64,000 nucleotides of DNA from positions 35,131,561 to 35,195,560 of the forward strand of contig NC_088775.1 of assembly GCF_954871325.1 (NCBI RefSeq), in the 5' to 3' direction. Position numbers and translations under genes: made by a program. A model generated the notes under the pieces. That model did not search any database, was not told where the DNA came from, and saw only the letters and a list, made by a program, of their open reading frames with translations. Origin of the DNA: Gordionus sp. m RMFG-2023. Lineage: Eukaryota > Nematomorpha > Gordioida > Chordodea > Parachordodidae. Shown here one piece after another: positions 1 to 12,400 of this stretch (its first letter is position 1; each line of letters opens with the position of its first letter).

Positions 1-26
1 TTTTCGGTTCACAAAATAAAATTTTT

Positions 27-169
27 GTCGCGAAAGACATTTATAGGGGAAAGGCTAACATTTTAAAAATAATTTTGAATATATTTATATCATTGAACTC
101 AGAATTTAATTCTCTATCCAAAACCGCTTAGATGTATTTTTAATTTCCGGTTCACAAAATAAATATTTT
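27..169 (+). repeat. Representative type A monomer (143 bp)
   Basis: One full monomer counted from GTCGCGAAAG to the base before the next such box. In order it holds the NruI-like TCGCGA palindrome, ACATTTATAG, the GGGAAAGGCTAAC run, TTTTAAAA, the TATA-rich GAATATATTTATATC, the AGAATTTAATTCT dyad, the CCAAAACCGCTTAG segment, the A linker (TTTTTAATTTCCGG) and the 18-bp ACAAAATA-AA-TATTTTGT dyad. This copy has AAAATAATTTT where most have AAAGTAATTTT. It carries four CpGs (two in TCGCGA, one in CCGCTT, one in CCGG). A is the most common class, and closely matching copies occur in every domain. Confidence 0.95.
101..113. promoter_or_regulatory. Second dyad, AGAATT-T-AATTCT
   Basis: A 13-bp perfect inverted repeat in the constant core of the monomer, present in most copies. 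Some copies carry a T-to-A change exactly at the central base (for example 37,027-37,039), which leaves the arms intact. Others break it (AATTTGATTC near 12,931, 16,957, 47,572 and 53,205). Function is unknown; it may be no more than AT-rich symmetry. Confidence 0.35.
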
Positions 170-171
170 GT
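154..171. promoter_or_regulatory. 18-bp dyad, full form (candidate protein-binding site)
   Basis: ACAAAATAAATATTTTGT is a perfect inverted repeat with 8-bp arms and a 2-base centre (AA). It sits between CCGGTTC and CGCGAAAG and recurs in each type A monomer. A dyad of this length is typical of sites bound by dimeric DNA-binding proteins, but it is AT-rich and no protein is known from the sequence. The role is inference; the symmetry is directly visible. Confidence 0.45.
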
Positions 172-870
172 CGCGAAAGACATTTATAGGGAAAAGGCTA
201 ACATTTTAAAAGTAATTTTGAATATATTTATATCATTGAACTCAGAATTTAATTCTCTATCCAAAACCGCTTAGATATATTTTTAATTTCCGGTTTACAA
301 AATAAATATTTTGTCGCGAAAGACATTTATAGAGGAAAGGCTAACATTTTAAAGTAATTTTGAATATATTTATATCATTGAACTCAGAATTTAATTTTCT
401 ATCCAATACCGCTTAGATGTATTTTTTTACGTTTTCGGTTCACAAAATAAAATTTTTGTCGCGAAAGACATTTATAGGGGAAAGGCTAACATTTTAAAAG
501 TAATTTTGAATATATATATATCATTGAACTCAGAATTTAATTCTCTATCCAAAACCGCTTAGATGTATTTTTAATTTCCGGTTCACAAAATAAATATTTT
601 GTCGCGAAAGACATTTATAGAGGAAAGGCTAACATTTTAAAAATTTTGAATATATTTATATCATTGAACTCAGAATTTAATTCTCTATCCAATACCGCTT
701 AGATGTATTTTTTTACGTTTTCGGTTCACAAAATAAAATTTTTGTCGCGAAAGACATTTATAGGGGAAAGGCTAACATTTTAAAAGTAATTTTGAATATA
801 TATATATCATTGAACTCAGAATTTAATTCTCTATCCAAAACCGCTTAGATGTATTTTTAATTTCCGGTTC

Positions 871-888
871 ACAAAATAAATCTTTTGT
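871..888. promoter_or_regulatory. Dyad variant D with one mismatched pair
   Basis: ACAAAATAAATCTTTTGT keeps the six outer pairs of the dyad, but position 7 (T) no longer pairs with position 12 (C). It is an apparent intermediate between the A-type dyad (T/A) and the E-type dyad (G/C). It occurs in D monomers and in some monomers with the A or F linker. Confidence 0.5.
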
Positions 889-1032
889 CGCGAAAGACAT
901 TTATAGGGGAAAGGCTAACATTTTAAAAGTAATTTTGAATATATTTATATCATTGAACTCAGAATTTAATTCTCTATCCAAAACCGCTTAGATGTATTTT
1001 TTTACGTTTTCGGTTCACAAAATAAAATTTTT
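887..1032 (+). repeat. Representative type B monomer (146 bp)
   Basis: Same body as type A, but the linker is TTTTTTTACGTTTTCGG, three bases longer and with an extra CpG in ACGT. The following dyad reads ACAAAATAAAATTTTTGT, so only the outer six base pairs stay symmetrical. B monomers often alternate with A monomers in the A/B domains (1-4.3, 16.1-16.7, 20.6-26.9, 28.3-32.3 and 41.8-43.5 kb), giving a 289-bp dimer period there. Confidence 0.93.
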
Positions 1033-2877
1033 GTCGCGAAAGACATTTATAGGGGAAAGGTTAACATTTTAAAAGTAATTTTGAATATATTTATATCATT
1101 GAACTCAGAATTTAATTCTCTATCCAAAACCGCTTAGATGTATTTTTAATTTCCGGTTTAAAAATAAATATTTTGTCGCGAAAGACATTTATAGGGGAAA
1201 GGCTAACATTTTAAAAGTAATTTTGAATATATTTATATCATTGAACTAAGAATTTAATTCTCTATCCAAAACCGCTTAGATGTATTTTTATACGTTTTCG
1301 GTTCACAAAATAAAATTTTTGTCGCGAAAGACATTTATAGGGGAAAGGCTAACATTTTAAAAGTAATTTTGAATATATTTATATCATTGAACTCAGAATT
1401 TAATTCTCTATCCAAAACCGCTTAGATGTATTTTATTACATTTCCGGTTCACAAAATAAATATTTTGTCGCGAAAGACATTTATAAGGAAAAGGCTAACA
1501 TTTTAAAAGTAATTTTGAATATATTTATATCATTGAACTCAGAATTTAATTCTCTATCCAAAACCGCTTAGATGTATTTTATTACGTTTCCGGTTCACAA
1601 AATAAATTTTTTGTCGCGAAAGACATTTATATGGGAAAGGCTAACATTTTAAAAGTAATTTTGAATATATATATATCATTGAACTCAGAATTTAATTCTC
1701 TATCCAAAACCGCTTAGATGTATTTTTAATTTCCGGTTTACAAAATAAATATTTTGTCGCGAAAGACATTTATAGGGGAAAGGCTAACATTTTAAAAATA
1801 ATTTTGAATATATTTATATCATTGAACTCAGAATTTAATTCTCTATCCAATACCGCTTAGATGTATTTTTTTACGTTTTCGGTTCACAAAATAAAATTTT
1901 TGTCGCGAAAGACATTTATAGGGGAAAGGCTAACATTTTAAAAGTAATTTTGAATATATTTATATCATTGAACTCAGAATTTAATTCTCTATCCAAAACC
2001 GCTTAGATGTATTTTTAATTTCCGGTTCACAAAATAAATATTTTGTCGCGAAAGACATTTATAGGGGAAAGGCTAACATTTTAAAAGTAATTTTGAATAT
2101 ATTTATATCATTGAACTCAGAATTTAATTCTCTATCCAAAACCGCTTAGATATATTTTTAATTTCCGGTTTACAAAATAAATATTTTGTCGCGAAAGACA
2201 TTTATAGAGGAAAGGTTAACATTTTAAAAATTTTGAATATATTTATATCATTGAACTCAGAATTTAATTCTCTATCCAATACCGCTTAGATGTATTTTTT
2301 TACGTTTTCGGTTCACAAAATAAAATTTTTGTCGCGAAAGACATTTATAGGGGAAAGGCTAACATTTTAAAAGTAATTTTGAATATATATATATCATTGA
2401 ACTCAGAATTTAATTCTCTATCCAAAATGGCTTAGATGTATTTTTAATTTCCGGTTCACAAAATAAATCTTTTGTCGCGAAAGACATTTATAGGGGAAAG
2501 GCTAACATTTTAAAAGTAATTTTGAATATATTTATATCATTGAACTCAGAATTTAATTCTCTATCCAAAACCGCTTAGATGTATTTTTTTACGTTTTCGG
2601 TTCACAAAATAAAATTTTTGTCGCGAAAGACATTTATAGGGGAAAGGTTAACATTTTAAAAGTAATTTTGAATATATTTATATCATTGAACTCAGAATTT
2701 AATTCTCTATCCAAAACCGCTTAGATGTATTTTTAATTTCCGGTTTAATAAATATTTTGTCGCGAAAGACATTTATAGGGGAAAGGCTAACATTTTAAAA
2801 GTAATTTTGAATATATTTATATCATTGAACTAAGAATTTAATTCTCTATCCAAAACCGCTTAGATGTATTTTTTTAC

Positions 2878-4300
2878 GTTTTCGGTTCACAAAATAAAAT
2901 TTTTGTCGCGAAAGACATTTATAGGGGAAAGGCTAACATTTTAAAAATAATTTTGAATATATTTATATCATTGAACTCAGAATTTAATTCTCTATCCAAA
3001 ACCGCTTAGATGTATTTTTAATTTCCGGTTCACAAAATAAATATTTTGTCGCGAAAGACATTTATAGGGAAAAGGCTAACATTTTAAAAGTAATTTTGAA
3101 TATATTTATATCATTGAACTCAAAATTTAATTCTCTATCCAAAACCGCTTAGATATATTTTTAATTTCCGGTTTACAAAATAAATATTTTGTCGCGAAAG
3201 ACATTTATAGAGGAAAGGCTAACATTTTAAAAATTTTGAATATATTTATATCATTGAACTCAGAATTTAATTTTCTATCCAATACCGCTTAGATGTATTT
3301 TTTTACGTTTTCGGTTCACAAAATAAAATTTTTGTCGCGAAAGACATTTATAGGGGAAAGGCTAACATTTTAAAAGTAATTTTGAATATATATATATCAT
3401 TGAACTCAGAATTTAATTCTCTATCCAAAACCGCTTAGATGTATTTTTAATTTCCGGTTCACAAAATAAATATTTTGTCGCGAAAGACATTTATAGAGGA
3501 AAGGCTAACATTTTAAAAATTTTGAATATATTTATATCATTGAACTCAGAATTTAATTCTCTATCCAATACCGCTTAGATGTATTTTTTTACGTTTTCGG
3601 TTCACAAAATAAAATTTTTGTCGCGAAAGACATTTATAGGGGAAAGGCTAACATTTTAAAAGTAATTTTGAATATATATATATCATTGAACTCAGAATTT
3701 AATTCTCTATCCAAAACCGCTTAGATGTATTTTTAATTTCCGGTTCACAAAATAAATCTTTTGTCGCGAAAGACATTTATAGGGGAAAGGCTAACATTTT
3801 AAAAGTAATTTTGAATATATTTATATCATTGAACTCAGAATTTAATTCTCTATCCAAAACCGCTTAGATGTATTTTTTTACGTTTTCGGTTCACAAAATA
3901 AAATTTTTGTCGCGAAAGACATTTATAGGGGAAAGGTTAACATTTTAAAAGTAATTTTGAATATATTTATATCATTGAACTCAGAATTTAATTCTCTATC
4001 CAAAACCGCTTAGATGTATTTTTAATTTCCGGTTTAATAAATATTTTGTCGCGAAAGACATTTATAGGGGAAAGGCTAACATTTTAAAAGTAATTTTGAA
4101 TATATTTATATCATTGAACTAAGAATTTAATTCTCTATCCAAAACCGCTTAGATGTATTTTTTTACATTTTCGGTTCACAAAATAAAATTTTTGTCGCGA
4201 AAGACATTTATAGGGGAAAGGCTAACATTTTAAAAGTAATTTTGAATATATTTATATCATTGAACTCAGAATTTAATTCTCTATCCAAAAGAGGTTAGAT
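2878..4300. repeat. Copy 2 of the 2,876-bp-offset duplication
   Basis: Partner of the first 1.4 kb, with the same monomer order. Beyond about 4,290 it continues with GAGG/C-type monomers, while the first copy continues with TTATTACATTTCC monomers, so the shared stretch ends there. Its latter part is also shared with 30.9-31.4 kb at a 27,126-bp offset. Confidence 0.8.
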
Positions 4301-5150
4301 GTATTTTATTACGTTTCCGGTTCACAAAATAAATTTTTTGTCGCGAAAGACATTTATAGGGAAAAGGCTAGCATTTTAAAAGTAATTTTGAATATATTTA
4401 TATCATTGAACTCAGAATTTAATTCTCTATCCAAAACCGCTTAGATGTATTTTATTACGTTTCCGGTTCACAAAATAAATTTTTTGTGGCGAAAGACATT
4501 TATATGGGAAAGGCTAACATTTTAAAAGTAATTTTGAATATATTTATATCATTGAACTCAGAATTTAATTCTCTATCCAAAACCGCTTAGATGTATTTTT
4601 AATTTCCGGTTCACAAAATATAAATTTTGTCGCGAAAGACATTTATAGGGGAAAGGCTAACATTTTAAAAATAATTTTGAATATATTTATATCATTGAAC
4701 TCAGAATTTAATTCTCTATCAAAAACCGCTTAGATGTATTTTTAATTTCCGGTTCACAAAATAAATTTTTTGTCGCGAAAGACATTTATATGGGAAAGGC
4801 TAACATTTTAAAAGTAATTTTGAATATATATATCATTGAACTCAGAATTTAATTCTCTATCCAAAACCGCTTAGATATATTTTTAATTTCCGGTTTACAA
4901 AATAAATATTTTGTCGCGAAAGACATTTATAGGGGAAAGGCTAACATTTTAAAAATAATTTTGAATATATTTATATCATTGAACTCAGAATTTAATTCTC
5001 TATCCAATACCGCTTAGATGTATTTTTTTACGTTTTCGGTTCACAAAATAAAATTTTTGTCGCGAAAGACATTTATAGGGGAAAGGCTAACATTTTAAAA
5101 ATAATTTTGAATATATTTATATCATTGAACTCAGAATTTAATTCTCTATC
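4000..5150. repeat. Long-range duplicate, copy 1 (27,126-bp offset)
   Basis: GAACTAAG at 4,116, GAGG at 4,291 and the rare AAAATATAAATTTTG dyad at 4,615 recur at 31,242, 31,417 and 31,741, all exactly 27,126 bp later. The partner has a 1-bp loss near 31,769 and upstream, near 31,014, a 3-bp loss (CGGTCAAAAT). Downstream this copy has one extra A monomer (about 5,161-5,300) that the partner lacks. Confidence 0.82.
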
Positions 5151-5640
5151 CAAAACCGCTTAGATGTATTTTTAATTTCCGGTTCACAAAATAAATATTT
5201 TGTCGCGAAAGACATTTATAGGGAAAAGGCTAACATTTTAAAAGTAATTTTGAATATATTTATATCATTGAACTCAGAATTTAATTCTCTATCCAAAACC
5301 GCTTAGATGTATTTTTTTACGTTTCCGGTTCACAAAATAAATCTTTTGTCGCGAAAGACATTTATAGGGGAAAGGCTAACATTTTAAAAGTAATTTTGAA
5401 TATATATATATCATTGAACTCAGAATTTAATTCTCTATCCAAAACGATGTATTTTTAATTTCCGGTTCACAAAATAAATATTTTGTCGCGAAAGACATTT
5501 ATAGGGAAAAGGCTAACATTTTAAAAGTAATTTTGAATATATTTATATCATTGAACTCAGAATTTAATTCTCTATCCAAAACCGCTTAGATGTATTTTTT
5601 TACGTTTCCGGTTCACAAAAGAAATCTTTTGTCGCGAAAG
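4281..5640. repeat. Transition domain (A, C-linker and D monomers)
   Basis: About nine or ten monomers that bring in the ATTACG linker, the first GAGG segment (at 4,291), a GTGGCG variant (about 4,486) and the AAAATATAAATTTTG dyad variant at 4,615. A 6-bp loss lies in the core at about 5,444, where AAAACCGCTTAGATG becomes AAAACGATG. The stretch from about 4,000 to 5,150 has a close relative at about 31,126-32,280. Confidence 0.8.
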
Positions 5641-5774
5641 ACATTTATAAGGGAAAGGCTAAGATTTTAAAAGTAATTTTGAATATATTTATATCATTGA
5701 ACTCAGAATTTAATTCTCTATCCAAAACCGCTTAGTTGTATTTTTAATTTCCGGTTCACAAAATAAATATTTTG

Positions 5775-7258
5775 TCGCGAAAGACATTTATAGGGGAAAG
5801 GCTAACATTTTAAAAGTAATTTTGAATATATTTATATCATTGAACTCAGAATTTAATTCTCTATCCAAAAGAGGTTAGATGTATTTTATTACGTTTCCGG
5901 TTCACAAAATAAATTTTTTGTCGCGAAAGACATTTATATGGGAAAGGCTAGCATTTTAAAAGTAATTTTGAATATATTTATATCATTGAACTCAGAATTT
6001 AATTCTCTATCCAAAACCGCTTAGATGTATTTTTAATTTCCGGTTCACAAAATAAATATTTTGTCGCGAAAGACATTTATAGGGAAAAGGCTAACATTTT
6101 AAATGTAATTTTGAATATATTTATATCATTGAACTCAGAATTAAATTCTCTATCCAAAACCGCTTAGATGTATTTTTTTACGTTTCCGGTTCACAAAAGA
6201 AATCTTTTGTCGCGAAAGACATTTATAGGGGAAAGGCTAACATTTTAAAAGTAATTTTGAATATATTTATATCATTGAACTCAGAATTTAATTCTCTATC
6301 CAAAAGAGGTTAGATGTATTTTATTACGTTTCCGGTTCACAAAATAAATTTTTTGTCGCGAAAGACATTTATAGGGAAAAGGCTAGCATTTTAAAAGTAA
6401 TTTTGAATATATTTATATCATTGAACTCAGAATTTAATTCTCTATCCAAAACCGCTTAGATGTATTTTTAATTTCCGGTTCACAAAATAAATATTTTGTC
6501 GCGAAAGACATTTATAGGGGAAAGGCTAACATTTTAAAAATAATTTTGAATATATTTATATCATTGAACTCAGAATTTAATTCTCTATCCAAAACCGCTT
6601 AGATGTATTTTTAATTTCCGGTTCACAAAATAAATATTTTGTCGCAAAAGACATTTATAGGGGCAAGGCTAATATTTTAAAAGTAATTTTGAATATATTT
6701 ATATCATTGAACTCAGAATTTAATTCTCTATCCAAAAGAGGTTAGATGTATTTTATTACGTTTCCGGTTCACAAAATAAATTTTTTGTCGCGAAAGACAT
6801 TTATATGGGAAAGGCTAGCATTTTAAAAGTAATTTTGAATATATTTATATCATTGAACTAGAATTTAATTCTCTATCCAAAACCGCTTAGATGTATTTTT
6901 AATTTCCGGTTCACAAAATAAATATTTTGTCGCGAAAGACATTTATAGGGAAAAGGCTAACATTTTAAATGTAATTTTGAATATATTTATATCATTGAAC
7001 TCAGAATTTGATTCTCTATCCAAAACCGCTTAGATGTATTTTTTTACGTTTCCGGTTCACAAAATAAATATTTTGTCGCGAAAGACATTTATAGGGGAAA
7101 GGCTAACATTTTAAAAGTAATTTTGAATATATATATATCATTGAACTCAGAATTTAATTCTCTATCCAAAACCGCTTAGATATATTTTTAATTTCCGGTT
7201 TACAAAATAAATATTTTGTCGCGAAAGACATTTATAGGGGAAAGGCTAACATTTTAAA
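5775..7258. repeat. Copy 1 of the 2,168-bp-offset duplication
   Basis: GAGG at 5,871, GTCGCAAAAG at 6,641 and the 1-bp-shortened GAACTAGAATT at 6,855 recur at 8,039, 8,809 and 9,023. The shared block is about 1.48 kb. Private difference in this copy: AATTAAATTC at 6,142 where the partner has AATTTAATTC. Confidence 0.85.
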
Positions 7259-7942
7259 AATAATTTTGAATATATTTATATCATTGAACTCAGAATTTAA
7301 TTCTCTATCCAATACCGCTTAGATGTTATTTTTTACGTTTTCGGTTCACAAAATAAATCTTTTGTCGCGAAAGACATTTATAGGGGAAAGGCTAACATTT
7401 TAAAAGTAATTTTGAATATATATATATCATTGAACTCAGAATTTAATTCTCTATCCAAAACCGCTTAGATGTATTTTTAATTTCCGGTTCACAAAATAAA
7501 TATTTTGTCGCGAAAGACATTTATAGGGGAAAGGCTAACATTTTAAAAGTAATTTTGAATATATTTATATCATTGAACTCAGAATTTAATTCTCTATCCA
7601 AAACCGCTTAGATGTATTTTTTTACGTTTCCGGTTCACAAAATAAATCTTTTGTCGCGAAAGACATTTATAGGGGAAAGGCTAACATTTTAAAAGTAATT
7701 TTGAATATATTATATCATTGAACTCAGAATTTAATTCTCTATCCAAAACCGCTTAGATGTATTTTTTTACGTTTCCGGTTCACAAAAGAAATCTTTTGTC
7801 GCGAAAGACATTTATAAGGGAAAGGCTAACATTTTAAAAGTAATTTTGAATATATTTATATCATTGAACTCAGAATTTAATTCTCTATCCAAAACCGCTT
7901 AGATGTATTTTTACGTTTCCGGTTCACAAAATAAATCTTTTG

Positions 7943-9426
7943 TCGCGAAAGACATTTATAGGGGAAAGGCTAACATTTTAAAAGTAATTTTGAATATATT
8001 TATATCATTGAACTCAGAATTTAATTCTCTATCCAAAAGAGGTTAGATGTATTTTATTACGTTTCCGGTTCACAAAATAAATTTTTTGTCGCGAAAGACA
8101 TTTATATGGGAAAGGCTAGCATTTTAAAAGTAATTTTGAATATATTTATATCATTGAACTCAGAATTTAATTCTCTATCCAAAACCGCTTAGATGTATTT
8201 TTAATTTCCGGTTCACAAAATAAATATTTTGTCGCGAAAGACATTTATAGGGAAAAGGATAACATTTTAAATGTAATTTTGAATATATTTATATCATTGA
8301 ACTCAGAATTTAATTCTCTATCCAAAACCGCTTAGATGTATTTTTTTACGTTTCCGGTTCACAAAAGAAATCTTTTGTCGCGAAAGACATTTATAGGGGA
8401 AAGGCTAACATTTTAAAAGTAATTTTGAATATATTTATATCATTGAACTCAGAATTTAATTCTCTATCCAAAAGAGGTTAGATGTATTTTATTACGTTTC
8501 CGGTTCACAAAATAAATTTTTTGTCGCGAAAGACATTTATAGGGAAAAGGCTAGCATTTTAAAAGTAATTTTGAATATATTTATATCATTGAACTCAGAA
8601 TTTAATTCTCTATCCAAAACCGCTTAGATGTATTTTTAATTTCCGGTTCACAAAATAAATATTTTGTCGCGAAAGACATTTATAGGGGAAAGGCTAACAT
8701 TTTAAAAATAATTTTGAATATATTTATATCATTGAACTCAGAATTTAATTCTCTATCCAAAACCGCTTAGATGTATTTTTAATTTCCGGTTCACAAAATA
8801 AATATTTTGTCGCAAAAGACATTTATAGGGGCAAGGCTAATATTTTAAAAGTAATTTTGAATATATTTATATCATTGAACTCAGAATTTAATTCTCTATC
8901 CAAAAGAGGTTAGATGTATTTTATTACGTTTCCGGTTCACAAAATAAATTTTTTGTCGCGAAAGACATTTATATGGGAAAGGCTAGCATTTTAAAAGTAA
9001 TTTTGAATATATTTATATCATTGAACTAGAATTTAATTCTCTATCCAAAACCGCTTAGATGTATTTTTAATTTCCGGTTCACAAAATAAATATTTTGTCG
9101 CGAAAGACATTTATAGGGAAAAGGCTAACATTTTAAATGTAATTTTGAATATATTTATATCATTGAACTCAGAATTTGATTCTCTATCCAAAACCGCTTA
9201 GATGTATTTTTTTACGTTTCCGGTTCACAAAATAAATATTTTGTCGCGAAAGACATTTATAGGGGAAAGGCTAACATTTTAAAAGTAATTTTGAATATAT
9301 ATATATCATTGAACTCAGAATTTAATTCTCTATCCAAAACCGCTTAGATATATTTTTAATTTCCGGTTTACAAAATAAATATTTTGTCGCGAAAGACATT
9401 TATAGGGGAAAGGCTAACATTTTAAA
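7943..9426. repeat. Copy 2 of the 2,168-bp-offset duplication
   Basis: Partner of 5,775-7,258 with the same monomer order and rare variants. It carries the private change GGATAAC at 8,257, which appears again at 10,279. Part of this copy was therefore duplicated a second time with a 2,022-bp offset. Confidence 0.85.
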
Positions 9427-12400
9427 AGTAATTTTGAATATATTTATATCATTGAACTCAGAATTTAATTCTCTATCCAAAACCGCTTAGATGTATTTTT
9501 AATTTCCGGTTCACAAAATAAATATTTTGTCGCGAAAGACATTTATAGGGGAAAGGCTAACATTTTAAAAGTAATTTTGAATATATTTATATCATTGAAC
9601 TCAGAATTTAATTCTCTATCCAAAACCGCTTAGATGTATTTTTTTACGTTTCCGGTTCACAAAATAAATCTTTTGTCGCGAAAGACATTTATAGGGGAAA
9701 GGCTAACATTTTAAAAGTAATTTTGAATATATTATATCATTGAACTCAGAATTTAATTCTCTATCCAAAACCGCTTAGATGTATTTTTTTACGTTTCCGG
9801 TTCACAAAAGAAATCTTTTGTCGCGAAAGACATTTATAAGGGAAAGGCTAAGCATTTTAAAAGTAATTTTGAATATATTTATATCATTGAACTCAGAATT
9901 TAATTCTCTATCCAAAACCGCTTAGTTGTATTTTTAATTTCCGGTTCACAAAATAAATATTTTGTCGCGAAAGACATTTATAGGGGAAAGGCTAACATTT
10001 TAAAAGTAATTTTGAATATATTTATATCATTGAACTCAGAATTTAATTCTCTATCCAAAAGAGGTTAGATGTATTTTATTACGTTTCCGGTTCACAAAAT
10101 AAATTTTTTGTCGCGAAAGACATTTATATGGGAAAGGCTAGCATTTTAAAAGTAATTTTGAATATATTTATATCATTGAACTCAGAATTTAATTCTCTAT
10201 CCAAAACCGCTTAGATGTATTTTTAATTTCCGGTTCACAAAATAAATATTTTGTCGCGAAAGACATTTATAGGGAAAAGGATAACATTTTAAATGTAATT
10301 TTGAATATATTTATATCATTGAACTCAGAATTTAATTCTCTATCCAAAACCGCTTAGATGTATTTTTTTACGTTTCCGGTTCACAAAAGAAATCTTTTGT
10401 CGCGAAAGACATTTATAGGGGAAAGGCTAACATTTTAAAAGTAATTTTGAATATATTTATATCATTGAACTCAGAATTTAATTCTCTATCCAAAAGAGGT
10501 TAGATGTATTTTATTACGTTTCCGGTTCACAAAATAAATTTTTTGTCGCGAAAGACATTTATAGGGAAAAGGCTAGCATTTTAAAAGTAATTTTGAATAT
10601 ATTTATATCATTGAACTCAGAATTTAATTCTCTATCCAAAACCGCTTAGATGTATTTTTAATTTCCGGTTCACAAAATAAATATTTTGTCGCGAAAGACA
10701 TTTATAGGGGAAAGGCTAACATTTTAAAAATAATTTTGAATATATTTATATCATTGAACTCAGAATTTAATTTTCTATCCAAAACCGCTTAGATGTATTT
10801 TTAATTTCCGGTTCACAAAATAAATATTTTGTCGCAAAAGACATTTATAGGGGCAAGGCTAACATTTTAAAAGTAATTTTGAATATATTTATATCATTGA
10901 ACTCAGAATTTAATTCTCTATCCAAAACCGCTTAGTTGTATTTTTAATTTCCGGTTCACAAAATAAATATTTTGTCGCGAAAGACATTTATAGGGGAAAG
11001 GCTAACATTTTAAAAGTAATTTTGAATATATTTATATCATTGAACTCAGAATTTAATTCTCTATCCAAAAGAGGTTAGATGTATTTTATTACGTTTCCGG
11101 TTCACAAAATAAATTTTTTGTCGCGAAAGACATTTATATGGGAAAGGCTAGCATTTTAAAAGTAATTTTGAATATATTTATATCATTGAACTCAGAATTT
11201 AATTCTCTATCCAAAACCGCTTAGATGTATTTTTAATTTCCGGTTCACAAAATAAATATTTTGTCGCGAAAGACATTTATAGGGAAAAGGCTAACATTTT
11301 AAATGTAATTTTGAATATATTTATATCATTGAACTCAGAATTTAATTCTCTATCCAAAACCGCTTAGATGTATTTTTTTACGTTTCCGGTTCACAAAAGA
11401 AATCTTTTGTCGCGAAAGACATTTATAGGGGAAAGGCTAACATTTTAAAAGTAATTTTGAATATATTTATATCATTGAACTCAGAATTTAATTCTCTATC
11501 CAAAAGAGGTTAGATGTATTTTATTACGTTTCCGGTTCACAAAATAAATTTTTTGTCGCGAAAGACATTTATAGGGAAAAGGCTAGCATTTTAAAAGTAA
11601 TTTTGAATATATTTATATCATTGAACTCAGAATTTAATTCTCTATCCAAAACCGCTTAGATGTATTTTTAATTTCCGGTTCACAAAATAAATATTTTGTC
11701 GCGAAAGACATTTATAGGGGAAAGGCTAACATTTTAAAAATAATTTTGAATATATTTATATCATTGAACTCAGAATTTAATTCTCTATCCAAAACCGCTT
11801 AGATGTATTTTTTACATTTCCGGTTAACAAAATAAATATTTTGTCGCGAAAGACATTTATAGGGGAAAGGCTAACATTTTAAAAATAATTTTGAATATAT
11901 TTATATCATTGAACTCAGAATTTAATTCTCTATCCAAAACCGCTTAGATGTATTTTTAATTTCCGGTTCACAAAATAAATATTTTGTCGCAAAAGACATT
12001 TATAGGGGCAAGGCTAACATTTTAAAAGTAATTTTGAATATATTTATATCATTGAACTCAGAATTTAATTCTCTATCCAAAACCGCTTAGATGTATTTTT
12101 TTACGTTTCCGGTTCACAAAAGAAATCTTTTGTCGCGAAAGACATTTATAGGGGAAAGGCTAACATTTTAAAAGTAATTTTGAATATATTTATATCATTG
12201 AACTCAGAATTTAATTCTCTATCCAAAACCGCTTAGATGTATTTTATTACGTTTCCGGTTCACAAAATAAATTTTTTGTCGCGAAAGACATTTATATGGG
12301 AAAGGCTAGCATTTTAAAAGTAATTTTGAATATATTTATATCATTGAACTCAGAATTTAATTCTCTATCCAAAACCGCTTAGATGTATTTTTAATTTCCG

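Larger units (their letters stand above)
1..1430. repeat. Copy 1 of the 2,876-bp-offset duplication
   Basis: Monomer order B, A, A(TTTAC), B, A, B, A(ATCTTTTG), B(GGTTAAC), A, then a GAACTAAG core, matches 2,878-4,300. Small indels separate the copies: TTTAAAGTAATTTT against TTTAAAAATTTT shifts the offset from 2,878 to 2,876, and GGTTTAAAAATAAAT near 1,155 pairs with GGTTTAATAAAT near 4,031. Several private changes make this pair older-looking than the 5,633- and 4,579-bp duplications. Confidence 0.8.
1..4280. repeat. A/B domain 1 (alternating 143/146-bp monomers)
   Basis: About 30 monomers, mostly A and B in alternation, plus an A-like form with TAGATATA, CCGGTTTAC and AGAGGAAAGG. Internal duplications are visible: landmarks at 5 and 291 recur at 1,880 and 2,166 (offset 1,875), and most of 1-1,430 recurs at about 2,878-4,300 (offset 2,876-2,878). 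Markers shared by the 2,876 copies are the AAATCTTTTG monomer, the AAAGGTTAAC variant and GAACTAAG. The CCAAAATGGCTTAG variant at about 2,424 recurs near 29,837 and 42,815, tying this domain to the other A/B domains. Confidence 0.88.

Noticed and set aside
148-160. tRNA-type B box (GGTTC...) suggesting a SINE origin
   Set aside because: Only GGTTC matches; the following ACAAAAT does not fit GGTTCGAATCC. There is no A box at the right distance and no poly-A or target-site duplication.
84-250. Recurring open stretch of about 54 codons per monomer in one + frame
   Set aside because: It runs from after TAA in one core to TAG in the next (CGCTTAG). It has no in-frame ATG in the type A and B forms checked and no conserved coding pattern. 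Open frames this long are expected from a repeated AT-rich unit whose length is not a multiple of three.
430-450. CENP-B box (TTCG....A..CGGG)
   Set aside because: B-type monomers have TTCGGTTCA, which fits the first half, but the required CGGG is replaced by AAAAT. No variant I saw restores it on either strand.
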